Both the position numbers and the translations under genes were made by a program. Below are positions 16,910 to 26,713 of a DNA stretch of 51,459 bases, one piece after another. Source of the stretch: an uncultured Eubacteriales bacterium (GTDB lineage: Bacteria; Bacillota; Clostridia; Christensenellales; Borkfalkiaceae). The stretch spans positions 1-51,459 of the forward strand of contig UQHL01000021.1 in the NCBI GenBank assembly GCA_900540805.1. The letters run 5' to 3'. Within the stretch, counting starts at the first letter, position 1, and every line of letters begins with the position of its first letter. A model generated the notes under the pieces. The model was not told where the DNA came from, ran no database searches, and saw nothing but the letters and a program-made list of their open reading frames with translations.

Positions 16910-17403
16910 TGAGCGGTTTGAAAATAGTTGCCTGGAAATGAGAAAATAAAGATAACAATCCAGCGCTGCCACTTTTTTTGCTTAAAATGTCTAAAAATGC
17001 TGCGTGGTGAAGACCCGTCTTTGTTGCAGGGCAAGAGAAGATTATATTTTTCAATTTACCAATCATTGGAAAGAGAGTCAATGAAGTTGAGGAAAGGTGC
17101 AGGTTAAAATAAAGGTATTTATTAAAATTGTAATAATCCGGACGGAAAGAGATGAGAGGATTTTATCTGATCATCTCTTTTTTGAAAAACGGGCTATACG
17201 ATACGGCGGCCGCAAAAGCCGCAGACAAGGCAAAAGCGTACAAGACGCTTTATTGCGGGGACATCGGCGATGCGGGCATATCCTCTGCGGCGCTTGTTTC
17301 TCGCGGGCCGACAGAAATATTTTGTTTGACGGAATTGTTTATAATATAAGTTTTGCTTATGACATATATGAATATTTCCTATAAAATACAACGCAGGATA
17401 TTG
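16910..17403. other. Long intergenic region without recognisable gene
   Basis: Holds a terminator at 17146-17183. A ~130-bp patch at about 17196-17320 is much more GC-rich than its AT-rich surroundings and keeps an open frame on each strand. None has a ribosome binding site or a recognisable protein, and one begins inside the terminator. It may be a gene remnant. Confidence 0.4.
17146..17183 (+). terminator. Intrinsic terminator after the GH2 gene
   Basis: Ten-bp perfect stem (17146-17155 with 17171-17180), 15-nt loop, then T-rich. It lies 236 bp past the GH2 stop and probably ends the sugar-cluster transcript. Confidence 0.75.
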
Positions 17404-17433
17404 TTGACAAAATAAAGAAAATTGTGATAAAAT
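17404..17433 (+). promoter_or_regulatory. Candidate promoter of the LRR/VWA operon
   Basis: TTGACA at 17404-17409 and TAAAAT at 17428-17433 with an 18-bp spacer. If used, the mRNA of the giant LRR gene would carry a leader of roughly 370 nt. Confidence 0.45.
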
Positions 17434-17614
17434 GATAGAAAATACTTGATGAATTATGCGGATTTTATGAAAATCATGTAAATTGGTGCATGAAAAATTT
17501 TGTGCCCGTATAATTCGAAAATATTTTTTTTATAAAAATCAATCGAAAAAACTGTTTGATAGAGGAATGCATATCGTAAAGGTTGATTGGAAGGCGCCGC
17601 ATGGCTGAGATTTT

Positions 17615-17662
17615 GAATAGAGCCGGCTCTATTCTCTTTTCTAAAATAGAAAAGAGAATAGA
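17615..17662 (+). promoter_or_regulatory. Overlapping palindromes in the leader of the LRR/VWA operon
   Basis: A perfect 20-bp palindrome lies at 17615-17634. Its right end is reused by a second perfect inverted repeat with 16-bp arms, 17628-17643 and 17647-17662, around a 3-nt loop. The two RNA hairpins cannot form together because they share 17628-17634. Position, about 150 bp before the ribosome binding site, suggests an attenuator-type switch or a protein operator. No known riboswitch consensus was recognised. Confidence 0.6.
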
Positions 17663-17811
17663 AACTTTATTCAGTTATGCTTTGCAATAGTCCGAAACGG
17701 ATAAATATAAAATAAAAAGCTTAAAAAGTATAAAGGGTGGTATCCATACGCGGGCGGGCGAACCCCGTTCTGCGGTAAATGCGATAGAGAAATTGTGAGT
17801 CAGGAGGAACT

Positions 17812-20800
17812 ATGAAACATAAGAGAGGGCTTTTAATATCGGTAATGTCCTGCCTTTGCGCATTGTCGCTGACTGCGGCCTGCGGAAAGGGCGGCGATTC
17901 GTCTTCCTCGGGGCGGACCGAGACGGCGGAAGGGGTGGAAACGGGCGTCTATTATTACGACGCGGACGGCGAGGAATACCTGATTTCGCTTAACAGCGGC
18001 AACCGTTTTACTTTCCTCGTGATGGGCGAAAATAAATCGGGCGAGTACGCGCTTGCGGGCGACGCGCTCACCCTCGATTTCGCGTTGGACGCAGACGGCG
18101 AAATTTCCGCGTCCCTTGCCGGCGACGTTTTGACCTTGACGTACGAAAACTCCGAAATGAGATTTTTGAAAAAGATTTCTTATACGGTCAATTTCGATTG
18201 CGACGGCGGCAGTGCGGTAGAGCCCGTGACGGTTATAAACGGTTATACGATGGGAAAACCCGCCGATCCTAAGCGGGAGGGCTATACCTTTATCGGCTGG
18301 TTTACCGACGAGAATTTTCAGAAGCCGTTCAGGTTCAATTCCCAGGTTGTAAACTCGGATATGACGCTTTACGCGCAGTGGGCCGAGAACATACCCGGCC
18401 GGGCGGAGTTTACCGTCGATTTCGACTTGAATTATGCCGCGGAGGCCCCTGCCGACAGGCGGACCGTCGGCGGACGGCTTTACGGCGTGCCCGAGCCTAA
18501 ACGCGAAGGATACGCTTTCGCCGGCTGGTGGGTAAGCATGTACGACGATGCGGAAAGGTTGTCCTATCGCTATGACGGAGATACCGTATTTTCCGAAAAT
18601 ACAACCTTATACGCCTTTTGGCGGCAGGGGACGGAAGGGCTTTCCGCGCCCTTGGCGAGCGTAGAGGGGGATTCTGTCAGTTGGGACGCCGTTTCCGGCG
18701 CGGCCGCCTATCACGTCCGCGTGACCGATCGGGACAATACGGCGATTATAGATACCAGCGTGGGCACCCTTAGCGTTTCCGTGCCTTTTTCGGCGAATCC
18801 GGCGGGCGATTATACCGTAGCGGTAACGGCTATGGACGCGGGGTCGGGAAAGTCGGATACGACGACCCGTTTTTATAAAAATAAGGCTCTGGCGCGGGTC
18901 TCCTCCTTTACGGTTGTAGAGCCTTCCTCCCTCGTATTCGAGGGCGTGAACGGTGCGGAGCGGTATTATATCAGCGTGGAATGCGGAAACGCGGCGCACA
19001 ATCACACGCGGTTTTTCCTCGGCTCCTCCAACCATTTCAATTTTTCCGACTGTCCGATGACGGAGGAGGGGATTCGCTTTACCGTGACGGCGGAGGCGGA
19101 CGGCTATGCGCCCTCCGTTTCCCGTACGTTCGTCTATAACCGCACGCTGTCTGCGGTGACGGGCCTGCATTTTGACGAGGGCGAACAGAAGCTCGTCTGG
19201 GACGCCGTTCCCGAAGCGACCGGCTATATCCTTTCCGTGCGTTGCGGGGATTCGGCTCACGCGCATGAGTTTGTCGATAACGGAAGCAAGACGAGCTATT
19301 CGCTCAAGGAATGCGCGCCGGGCGAAATTACCGTAAAAGTATATCCGTTTACGAAGGGCTACAACTCTCCCGCCGCAAGCGAATATACATACACCAAAAC
19401 CGCGCTTGCGACGCCCCGCGACCTTCGCGTTGAGGAAAATACGCTCGGCTGGACGGCCGTTTCCGGCGCAGCCGAATATGAAATCAAAATCGGAAAAGAG
19501 ACCTTTACGGCAAAAACCAACAGCTTCGATATGTCGGAAGCCGTCGAATGGCTCAGAGGAGCGGACTATCAGTTGAGTATCCGCGCCTTGGGCGCAAAGG
19601 CTTCCGCCTGGAGCGATCCTCTCGACGTCCGTTACTACGGAATGTACGAAAGCCTTTCCTATTCGAACAGCGTGCTTTCCTGGCGGCCGGTGGTGGGCGC
19701 GGTCTCCTACGAGGTGACGGTAAACGGCGGAGAGCCGATTTCCGTCGGGGGCGGAGCCTGCGCTGCGGAAATCGCGTTGACGAAAGCGGGAAAGAATGAA
19801 ATTTCCGTCCGCTTCTATGACGGCGTTCTCTATTCCGAAGCGGTGACGATAGAAATCTATGCGCATACGGTGAGCTTCGACACCCGCGGCGGCTCGGGCG
19901 TGAAGGAGCTGTATAAAGCGGTGGGGGACAAAATCGCTTTGTCGGAGCCGACCAAGGACGGATATAATTTCGCGGGCTGGTACAACACACCGACGGGGCC
20001 GAAAGGCAACGGGGCGCAGTATGCGGACGAAACTTTTTCCGAGTCGGGAGATATCGTCCTGTACGCTTATTGGACGCCCGTAGCCTACGATATCGTTTAC
20101 GATTACGACGGCGGGAGCGGCGAAGCGGAGAAGGGCGAGGTCGTATTCGGGGAAAAATATACGCTTGCCGTTCCTGCGGCCGCGCCTAACGATAACCTGG
20201 TCTTTACGGGCTGGTACAGCCAGCCGAACGGAACGGGAACGCAATATACCGACGAAAAGGGCGAAAGTATTTCCCCCTGGCAGCTCAGCCGCGGAGGAAC
20301 CGCTTACGCGCGCTGGGAAGAAATCCTTACATATAGCAAAGAAAACGACGATACTTATTCGGTGACGGCCGGCCCGGGCGTCGCCTATGTGTCGAGCGTA
20401 ACCATTCCCGCAAAGCATAACGGCATAGACGTCACCATCGTCGATGCTTACGCCTTTAAGGGAACAAATTCCTGCAGAAATATCCTTTCCGTCAATATCC
20501 CGAATACGATCAAAATCATTTATACGGAAAATGCCTTTGACGGCTGCGCCAATCTCCGCGAGGTAAATATCTACGAGGTGGAAGGCTATACCGGCGAGGT
20601 GTTCTATCAATCGGACAACGGCGTGCTCATCTATCACGACCCGATCGCCGAAGGACAGCCCGTTTCAATCGTTTACGTTCCCCGCGCAATGACGGGCGCG
20701 TATCGTATCCCCGACAGGGTGACAAACATTCCCGCCAATGCGTTCTCGGGCTCTTCTTTATCGCAGGTGACGATCCCCGCGGGCGTGACTTCCATCGGAA

Positions 20801-23800
20801 AAATGGCGTTTTCAAGCTGTAAAAAGCTCGTCAAGGTCGAATTTGAAGAGCCGACTTCGGGCGAAGAACAACCTCTGGCATTCGATTACAGAATTTTTTC
20901 CATGTGCACCGCGCTCGTGGAAGTAACCATTCCGGCCCGTGCGGGGGAATTTCTCGATCTGAGCATTTTCAGCGGGTGTTCCGCACTTCAAAAGATCTAC
21001 GTTGACAAGGAAAACCCTCACTATTCGTCTATCGACGGCGTGTTGTGCAATAAGACGGGCGACATAATCCTTTATTGTCCTACGGGAAAAACGGGCGTCT
21101 ATACCGTTCCCGCCGGCGTCACGACGATCGGCGCTTCCGCTTTCAACGGCTGCGTCGGCTTGACGGGGCTCGTTATCCCCAATTTTGTGACCGCCATTGA
21201 AAAAAACGCTTTCGCAAGCTGTTCCGCGCTCGTTACCGTCACGTTCGAGGGCGGCGGCAGCTCTGCTCTCACGATAGGGCAAAGCGCGTTTTCGAGCTGC
21301 AGATCGCTGAAAAACATCGTCTTTGCGGACGGGAGCCGCGTGAGCGAAATCGGAGCGGACGCGTTTTACAGATGCGTATCGCTGGCCTCCGTCAAACTCC
21401 CCGCCAGCGTGACCTCTGTCGGTTCGGGCGCGTTTGAGGACTGCACGGCGCTCCATGAGATCGTCTTTGCCGAAAACGGAACCGACCTTGTGCTCGGGGA
21501 TTCGGCATTCGACGGCTGCACCGCCCTCAAAACCATTACGCTGCCCGCCTATATTTCCGAAATCAGCTCGGGCGTGTTTACCGGATGCACCAATCTCGAA
21601 GGCGTAAAGGTTTCTCCCGACAATCCCAACTATGCGGATTTGAACGGCGTGCTTTTTGACAAGAATTATACGGAGCTGCTTTTCTATTCGGCCGCTATGC
21701 CCGCGGAATACGAGCTCCCCGAAACCGTGACGACCATCGGCGCTTCGGTTTTTGCGGGAAATAAAAATCTCCGCAAGATCACCATCGGGAAAAACGTCGC
21801 CTCCATAGGCGCATACGCGTTTTCCAAGTGTATCAACCTTTCGCAGGTCGTATTTAAGGAGGGCGGCACCGAACCGCTTACGTTCGGCAGAAATGTATTC
21901 GAGTATTGCGATTCCCTGACGGAATTTACCTTCCCCGACCGCGCCGCGGCTACGAGCAGCTATATGTTCGCATGGGCGGAAGGCCTCGAAAGAGTGACCC
22001 TCGGGGCGGATACAAAGACGCTCGCTTCCTATACCTTCTGGTACTGTCTTTCCCTCACGACCGTGAACGTCTCCGGACAGGAAGCTGTGGAGGGGGTTGC
22101 GGTTATTCCCGAAGGGGCGACGGAGATTGCTTCAAATCTGTTCGGCTATACGGCGATCAGACGGGTGTCTATCCCGAATACCGTAACCGCCATAGGCAAC
22201 AGCGCGTTTACAAACTGCTTCGACCTTGAGGAGCTTGTACTTCCCGCGGGGTTAGAGACGATCGGTTCGTATGTATTTGAAAAGACGAGCATTAAGCAAA
22301 TCACCGTCCCCGCGACGGTTACGGCAATCGGAAACGGGGCGTTCCGTTACAACGATAAACTTAAAAAAGTAACGTTTGAGGAGGGCTGTTCCGTTAAAAC
22401 GATCGGCGAGTATATGTTCCTGGACGACGTATTGCTTACGGAAATCGTCCTTCCCGACACGGTGGAAACCATCGGCCTGAACGCCGTTTCCAATACGGCG
22501 ATCGTTTCCTTCACCGTTCCCGCCGCCGCGACGAGTATCCATAATAAAGCCTTTGCCGAATGCTTCAGCCTCACGGAAATCATCGTCCCGGGTGAAAATG
22601 CCGCGTATTCTTCGCGAGACGGGATTTTGTACGACAAGGCACAGGCCACCCTTATTTATTGCCCGCTGGCAAAGGGCGGTTCGGTGACGATTCCGGGCAC
22701 GGTCACAAAGGTCGAAGCCCTTGCCTTTGCGGGAAATTCCGAGCTTGCCGAAATTATTTTCGCGGAGGGCGTGGAAGGAAGAACACTGACGATTGCGGGG
22801 ACCAAGGCGGCGGATTCGGCGTTTGCAAAAGCTTCGGGCTTGAGACGCGTCGTCCTGCCCGAAGGCCTGGCGCAGATCAATGCTTATACGTTCCAGAACT
22901 GCAAAGCTCTCGAAGAAGTGCTTTTGCCCGCGTCGCTGACGAACATCGGCAATAATGCCTTCGACGGCTGCGCAAAGCTCGCAACCGTAATCTTTGCAAA
23001 GGATAGCTTGCTGACGACGATGGGAACCTACGTCTTCCGCGGAACGGGACTCACCTCGTTTGAAGTGCCTTCGGCGGTGACGAAGTTAAATAATTATACG
23101 TTTGCAAACTGCTATTCCCTCGAAAGCGTGACGCTTTCCGAAAAACTGACGACGCTCGGCACTTCCGTATTCCAGAATTGTTCGGCCCTTGCGGAAATCG
23201 TTGTACCCGAAGGTAATACGGTATTCAAGGTGGGAGAGGACGGCTCCCTGTATTCGGGCGGGGCGCTCGCCGTCTATGTCGAAAATCCGAGCGGCGGTTC
23301 CGTCTATACCGTTCCTTCCCATGTGACGGACATCGGAGCCTACGCCTTCGACGGCAGAGACTTCGAAACCCTGATCATTCCCAAGACGGTGAGGACGATC
23401 GGAGATTATGCTTTCCAAAACTGTCTCAATCTTAAAAACGTGACCTTTGAAGCGGGAACGGAAGGCCTCACAATCGGAAAAAATGCTTTCTACAAGTGTG
23501 CGGCTCTTGAAAGCGTCAAATTCCCCGCGCGGCTGGTAAGCCTCGGGAATACGGCGTTCCAAGGCTGTACCGCGCTTACAAACGTCGTTTTCCCCGACGA
23601 TTGCAGGATTACCCTGATTCCTTCCACTGCGTTCCGCGAATGTTCTTCGCTTACGAGTATCAGAATTCCCGCAAACGTCACCGAGTTGGGTTCCAACGCG
23701 TTCCGCGAAACGTCTCTCACGGAAGTTGTTTTTGCCCCGGGAAATCAGCTTCAGACGATCGGCGGTTCGGCATTCTGGGGAGTAAAGACACTCACCTCTT

Positions 23801-25488
23801 TCGTTATCCCCGATACGGTAAAGGCTATCAAAAGCAACGCCTTTCAGGGAACGGGGCTTACAGGCATCGTTATTCCCGAGGGAGTGACAAGCATTGAAAA
23901 CTATACATTTTATGAATGCTTCGACCTCGAAACGATAACCTTCCTCGGCAATATCACTACGGTGGGAAATTGTTCTTTCTGGGGTTGCGAATCGCTTAAA
24001 GAAATTTCGCTTCCCGCAGTTACCTCAATCGATCATTCCGCTTTCGGCGGCTGTACCTCTCTGGCTTCCGTAGAGCTTTCCGACGCCCTTACGACGCTTA
24101 AAGAAAATAACTACCAGCTTTGCGGAATATTTGAAAACTGCGTCTCGCTCACGTCGATTTATCTGCCCTCTGCACTCACCTCGATCCCGAAAAATGCTTT
24201 CTACGGCTGCGAACGGTTGAACGGAGTGACGATTCCCGCCGGCGTGACGAAAATAGGCAATTACGCGTTCTTCGGATGCAGCAGCCTTACTTCCATCAAT
24301 ATCCCCGGCAGCGTAACGAGCTTGGGCGAAGGGGCGTTCGGCGGCTGCGGCGCGCTGGAAACCATCGACCTCGCGGTAGATAATGCCGGATATCTCATGG
24401 CGGACGGGATTTTGTTTGATATCGAGCAGACTCAGATTTTCAAAGCGGCGTTGAACCTCGAAGGGGAATACATCGTTCCCGATTCGGTGACGAAAATCAA
24501 CGCGGGCGCCTTCTCGGGCTCCAAAGTGGAAAGGATAGTTCTGCCCGACGGAGTAAAAGTTATCGGGGACAGCGCTTTCGAAAACTGCGCATTCCTTACG
24601 GAAGTCGTCATTCCCGATACCGTCACGACGATCGGCGCAAAGGCTTTCCGCGGAACCGCATTGAAAACGATCGCTCTTCCGGGCGGATTGACTCAAATCG
24701 GCGACGCGGCGTTCCAAAACAGCGCCCTCGAAAGAATTTCGATACCCGGCAGCGTGAAGAGCTCCTCCAGCGTCAAGGGAGTCGGCGCGTATGCGTTTGA
24801 CGGCTGCACGGCTTTGGCGGAAGTCGTCTTTGAAAAGAGCTCCGACAAGCTTCTCCTCGGAGAGTATGCGTTCAGAGGGTGCGTCTCGCTGAAAACGATT
24901 ACTCTTCCCAGACGGATAAGGAACGATAAAACGACCGCCGGAATCGGCAACGGATGTTTCGAAGGATGTATCAACCTTAAAGAGGTTCTGTTCGGAGCGG
25001 AAAGCTCGAGAGAATTGGATTTGGTTTACGGCTACGTCTTATCCGTAGGAGACTATGCCTTTGCGGGCTGTACCGCTCTCGAAGAAATAATTCTTCCCGA
25101 TTTCCTGACCGTTGATCCCGACTACGAAACGGATACCGTCGGCGCTTACGCCTTTAAGGGTTGTATCTCCCTTGCAAGCGTTTCGTTTGAAACGAGCAGA
25201 ATTACGCGGGAAGTCCGTATCGGCGAGGGCGCGTTCGACGGCTGCTCGGGCCTCGCAAGCCTTGTGCTTTCGCAGGCGACGACGCGGATAGGAGCAAAAG
25301 CCTTCGAGGGCTGCACCTCTCTTGCAGAAATCGTTATACCTGAAAACGTCGCGGCGATCGGCGCGGGCGCGTTCGGCGGATGGACTGCGGAGCAGAAAAT
25401 TTCCGTGAAAGGAAAGGCGGAAGCTCCGGAGGGCTGGGACGAGAGCTGGACGGACGGCTGCCTTGCGGCGGTGGTTTGGAACGCCTGA
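17812..25488 (+). CDS. Giant BspA-type leucine-rich repeat lipoprotein with InlB and Fn3 domains
   Basis: The protein has 2558 residues; AGGAGG precedes the ATG. Signal peptide with lipobox T-A-A-C, Cys24. Domain order: short unknown domain (about 40-120), two InlB B-repeat-like domains (about 124-270; endings such as L-Y-A-Q-W), several fibronectin-III-like units (about 275-680), two more InlB-type repeats (about 684-835), then several dozen LRR_5/BspA repeats of about 23 residues (about 838-2550; recurring A-F-x-x-C-x-x-L and V-T-x-I-G-x-x-A-F). BspA-type LRRs are known in surface adhesion and host-binding proteins. No LPXTG or S-layer anchor, so lipidation is the only visible anchor. First gene of an operon-like run with DUF58 and VWA proteins. 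Repeat expansion makes the length variable between relatives. Confidence 0.93.
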   Translation: MKHKRGLLISVMSCLCALSLTAACGKGGDSSSSGRTETAEGVETGVYYYDADGEEYLISLNSGNRFTFLVMGENKSGEYALAGDALTLDFALDADGEISASLAGDVLTLTYENSEMRFLKKISYTVNFDCDGGSAVEPVTVINGYTMGKPADPKREGYTFIGWFTDENFQKPFRFNSQVVNSDMTLYAQWAENIPGRAEFTVDFDLNYAAEAPADRRTVGGRLYGVPEPKREGYAFAGWWVSMYDDAERLSYRYDGDTVFSENTTLYAFWRQGTEGLSAPLASVEGDSVSWDAVSGAAAYHVRVTDRDNTAIIDTSVGTLSVSVPFSANPAGDYTVAVTAMDAGSGKSDTTTRFYKNKALARVSSFTVVEPSSLVFEGVNGAERYYISVECGNAAHNHTRFFLGSSNHFNFSDCPMTEEGIRFTVTAEADGYAPSVSRTFVYNRTLSAVTGLHFDEGEQKLVWDAVPEATGYILSVRCGDSAHAHEFVDNGSKTSYSLKECAPGEITVKVYPFTKGYNSPAASEYTYTKTALATPRDLRVEENTLGWTAVSGAAEYEIKIGKETFTAKTNSFDMSEAVEWLRGADYQLSIRALGAKASAWSDPLDVRYYGMYESLSYSNSVLSWRPVVGAVSYEVTVNGGEPISVGGGACAAEIALTKAGKNEISVRFYDGVLYSEAVTIEIYAHTVSFDTRGGSGVKELYKAVGDKIALSEPTKDGYNFAGWYNTPTGPKGNGAQYADETFSESGDIVLYAYWTPVAYDIVYDYDGGSGEAEKGEVVFGEKYTLAVPAAAPNDNLVFTGWYSQPNGTGTQYTDEKGESISPWQLSRGGTAYARWEEILTYSKENDDTYSVTAGPGVAYVSSVTIPAKHNGIDVTIVDAYAFKGTNSCRNILSVNIPNTIKIIYTENAFDGCANLREVNIYEVEGYTGEVFYQSDNGVLIYHDPIAEGQPVSIVYVPRAMTGAYRIPDRVTNIPANAFSGSSLSQVTIPAGVTSIGKMAFSSCKKLVKVEFEEPTSGEEQPLAFDYRIFSMCTALVEVTIPARAGEFLDLSIFSGCSALQKIYVDKENPHYSSIDGVLCNKTGDIILYCPTGKTGVYTVPAGVTTIGASAFNGCVGLTGLVIPNFVTAIEKNAFASCSALVTVTFEGGGSSALTIGQSAFSSCRSLKNIVFADGSRVSEIGADAFYRCVSLASVKLPASVTSVGSGAFEDCTALHEIVFAENGTDLVLGDSAFDGCTALKTITLPAYISEISSGVFTGCTNLEGVKVSPDNPNYADLNGVLFDKNYTELLFYSAAMPAEYELPETVTTIGASVFAGNKNLRKITIGKNVASIGAYAFSKCINLSQVVFKEGGTEPLTFGRNVFEYCDSLTEFTFPDRAAATSSYMFAWAEGLERVTLGADTKTLASYTFWYCLSLTTVNVSGQEAVEGVAVIPEGATEIASNLFGYTAIRRVSIPNTVTAIGNSAFTNCFDLEELVLPAGLETIGSYVFEKTSIKQITVPATVTAIGNGAFRYNDKLKKVTFEEGCSVKTIGEYMFLDDVLLTEIVLPDTVETIGLNAVSNTAIVSFTVPAAATSIHNKAFAECFSLTEIIVPGENAAYSSRDGILYDKAQATLIYCPLAKGGSVTIPGTVTKVEALAFAGNSELAEIIFAEGVEGRTLTIAGTKAADSAFAKASGLRRVVLPEGLAQINAYTFQNCKALEEVLLPASLTNIGNNAFDGCAKLATVIFAKDSLLTTMGTYVFRGTGLTSFEVPSAVTKLNNYTFANCYSLESVTLSEKLTTLGTSVFQNCSALAEIVVPEGNTVFKVGEDGSLYSGGALAVYVENPSGGSVYTVPSHVTDIGAYAFDGRDFETLIIPKTVRTIGDYAFQNCLNLKNVTFEAGTEGLTIGKNAFYKCAALESVKFPARLVSLGNTAFQGCTALTNVVFPDDCRITLIPSTAFRECSSLTSIRIPANVTELGSNAFRETSLTEVVFAPGNQLQTIGGSAFWGVKTLTSFVIPDTVKAIKSNAFQGTGLTGIVIPEGVTSIENYTFYECFDLETITFLGNITTVGNCSFWGCESLKEISLPAVTSIDHSAFGGCTSLASVELSDALTTLKENNYQLCGIFENCVSLTSIYLPSALTSIPKNAFYGCERLNGVTIPAGVTKIGNYAFFGCSSLTSINIPGSVTSLGEGAFGGCGALETIDLAVDNAGYLMADGILFDIEQTQIFKAALNLEGEYIVPDSVTKINAGAFSGSKVERIVLPDGVKVIGDSAFENCAFLTEVVIPDTVTTIGAKAFRGTALKTIALPGGLTQIGDAAFQNSALERISIPGSVKSSSSVKGVGAYAFDGCTALAEVVFEKSSDKLLLGEYAFRGCVSLKTITLPRRIRNDKTTAGIGNGCFEGCINLKEVLFGAESSRELDLVYGYVLSVGDYAFAGCTALEEIILPDFLTVDPDYETDTVGAYAFKGCISLASVSFETSRITREVRIGEGAFDGCSGLASLVLSQATTRIGAKAFEGCTSLAEIVIPENVAAIGAGAFGGWTAEQKISVKGKAEAPEGWDESWTDGCLAAVVWNA

Positions 25489-25674
25489 CCGCAGGCGGAC
25501 GGTTTGCGGCGGGATAACGCCCTGCCGCAGGCGCAGAATTTAGTCGCAATTTACAGGTTTCTTCGCTAAAAACGAGGGAACCTGTAAGCGCGTAATTTTC
25601 AAGGGGACTTTTTTTGAAACAAATCTGTTCTTTCGGCTTTTCAAAAAGAGTAGCATTGAAAAAGGAGAAGCTAT
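25489..25674 (+). other. Intergenic spacer with two hairpins
   Basis: A GC-rich hairpin (25505-25529) and a second one with 9-bp perfect arms (25551-25559 / 25579-25587) follow the giant LRR gene. Neither has a clean T run, so partial termination or mRNA processing is possible rather than full termination. Next gene starts at 25675 with AAGGAG. Confidence 0.45.
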
Positions 25675-26661
25675 ATGAACGACGGGAAGTTGTTTGACAA
25701 ATATTATGCTCGAGTAAAGCGGGAAAGCCTGATTAAGTCGGCCGTCTGTGCCGTCATCGTCGGCTTTGCGGTTAATTTTCTGACGGCGTTTATCGCATGG
25801 ATGGTCTATTCCAAAATTTTTTGGCTGTCTATCGTGCTCGGCGTCGCGGCGATTGCGGCCTTCGTTCCGATTTTCTATTATAAAAAGTTCCGCCCGACGA
25901 CCAAGGACGTCGCAAGGCGAATTGACAGGCTGGGCCTGGAAGAACGCATCATTACAATGACGGAGCTCGAAAAAGACGAGTCGTATATCGCCATGCGGCA
26001 GCGCGAGGACGCGAAAAGGAAGCTCGGCGCGGTGGACGCGAAACAAATCCGCTTTCGTTTTTCGACGGCGGCGGCAGTCGTCGCCGCAATATGCGCCGTA
26101 CTCGGCGTTTCGATGACCACCGTGACGACCTTGAGCGCGCAGGGCGCTCTTCCCGGCGGCGGGGAGTTTATAAACAGCATTAAGCCGGAGGAGCCGCCCG
26201 TATATCTTTCCGTCAGCTATCTCGCGTCCGAGGGCGGATACATAGAAGGGGAAGCGGAACAGATCGTCGCTGAAGGAGAGGATTCCGTTTTGGTCGTGGC
26301 GACGGCCGAGGAGGGATGGAGGTTCGAGCGCTGGTCGGACGGCGTTGCGGAAGCCTCGCGCACGGATAAAAACGTAAAGAAGGAGTTTGTCGTCACCGCA
26401 CGGTTTGTTCGGGTGGAGGAGAGCCTGCCCGCGGAGGAAGAGGGAGATTTCCCCGACGACGTACCCGCCGAAAATCAGCCCAGCTCGCCCGGCGCCGGCG
26501 GGGAATATATAGATTATAATCAGGTGCTCGACGGGGAGACGCATTACCGCACCGTATATGAGGAGTATTACAAATGGGTGATGGAGCAGCTCTCCTCGGA
26601 CGGAAAGCTTACCCCCGAGCAACGGGAGATGATAGAGGCTTATTTCGACCTTCTTCTTTGA
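25675..26661 (+). CDS. Membrane protein with external repeat domain, in the DUF58/VWA operon
   Basis: The protein has 328 residues and a good AAGGAG site. Two adjacent transmembrane segments near residues 20-45 and 50-66, a cytoplasmic charged segment, and a third membrane segment near 125-145. The outer part (about 175-250) has the V-S-Y-L-A-S-E-G-G-Y-I and G-W-R-F-E-R-W-S-D-G patterns of a divergent InlB-type repeat. The acidic tail ends in an amphipathic helix with L-T-P-E-Q-R-E-M-I. I do not recognise a named family. In MoxR-type operons a membrane protein of this size often precedes the DUF58 gene, and its repeat domain matches those in the flanking LRR lipoproteins, so it may link the membrane complex to them. 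Confidence 0.7.
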   Translation: MNDGKLFDKYYARVKRESLIKSAVCAVIVGFAVNFLTAFIAWMVYSKIFWLSIVLGVAAIAAFVPIFYYKKFRPTTKDVARRIDRLGLEERIITMTELEKDESYIAMRQREDAKRKLGAVDAKQIRFRFSTAAAVVAAICAVLGVSMTTVTTLSAQGALPGGGEFINSIKPEEPPVYLSVSYLASEGGYIEGEAEQIVAEGEDSVLVVATAEEGWRFERWSDGVAEASRTDKNVKKEFVVTARFVRVEESLPAEEEGDFPDDVPAENQPSSPGAGGEYIDYNQVLDGETHYRTVYEEYYKWVMEQLSSDGKLTPEQREMIEAYFDLLL

Positions 26662-26713
26662 TACGGAGCGTCGGTCGGCTGCGATAGTGATAATGCTTTT
26701 AAGGAGAAAAGAC

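Noticed and set aside
17152..17349. 65-codon frame after the GH2 gene
   Set aside because: Its start lies inside a terminator stem, no ribosome binding site, no family.
17571..17800. Possible TPP riboswitch because of a GGCTGAGA word at 17603-17610
   Set aside because: The other conserved parts of the TPP fold (ACCC..., CCTGATC..., GCGTAGGGA) are absent and the downstream genes are not thiamin genes.
18607..20637. 676-codon minus-strand frame opposite the giant LRR gene
   Set aside because: Shadow frame produced by the codon bias of the + strand gene; no start site or protein family.
20326..25470. Tandem DNA repeat element in the giant LRR gene
   Set aside because: The periodicity is that of the encoded 23-residue LRRs and is well diverged at the DNA level; it is part of the gene, not a separate repeat element.
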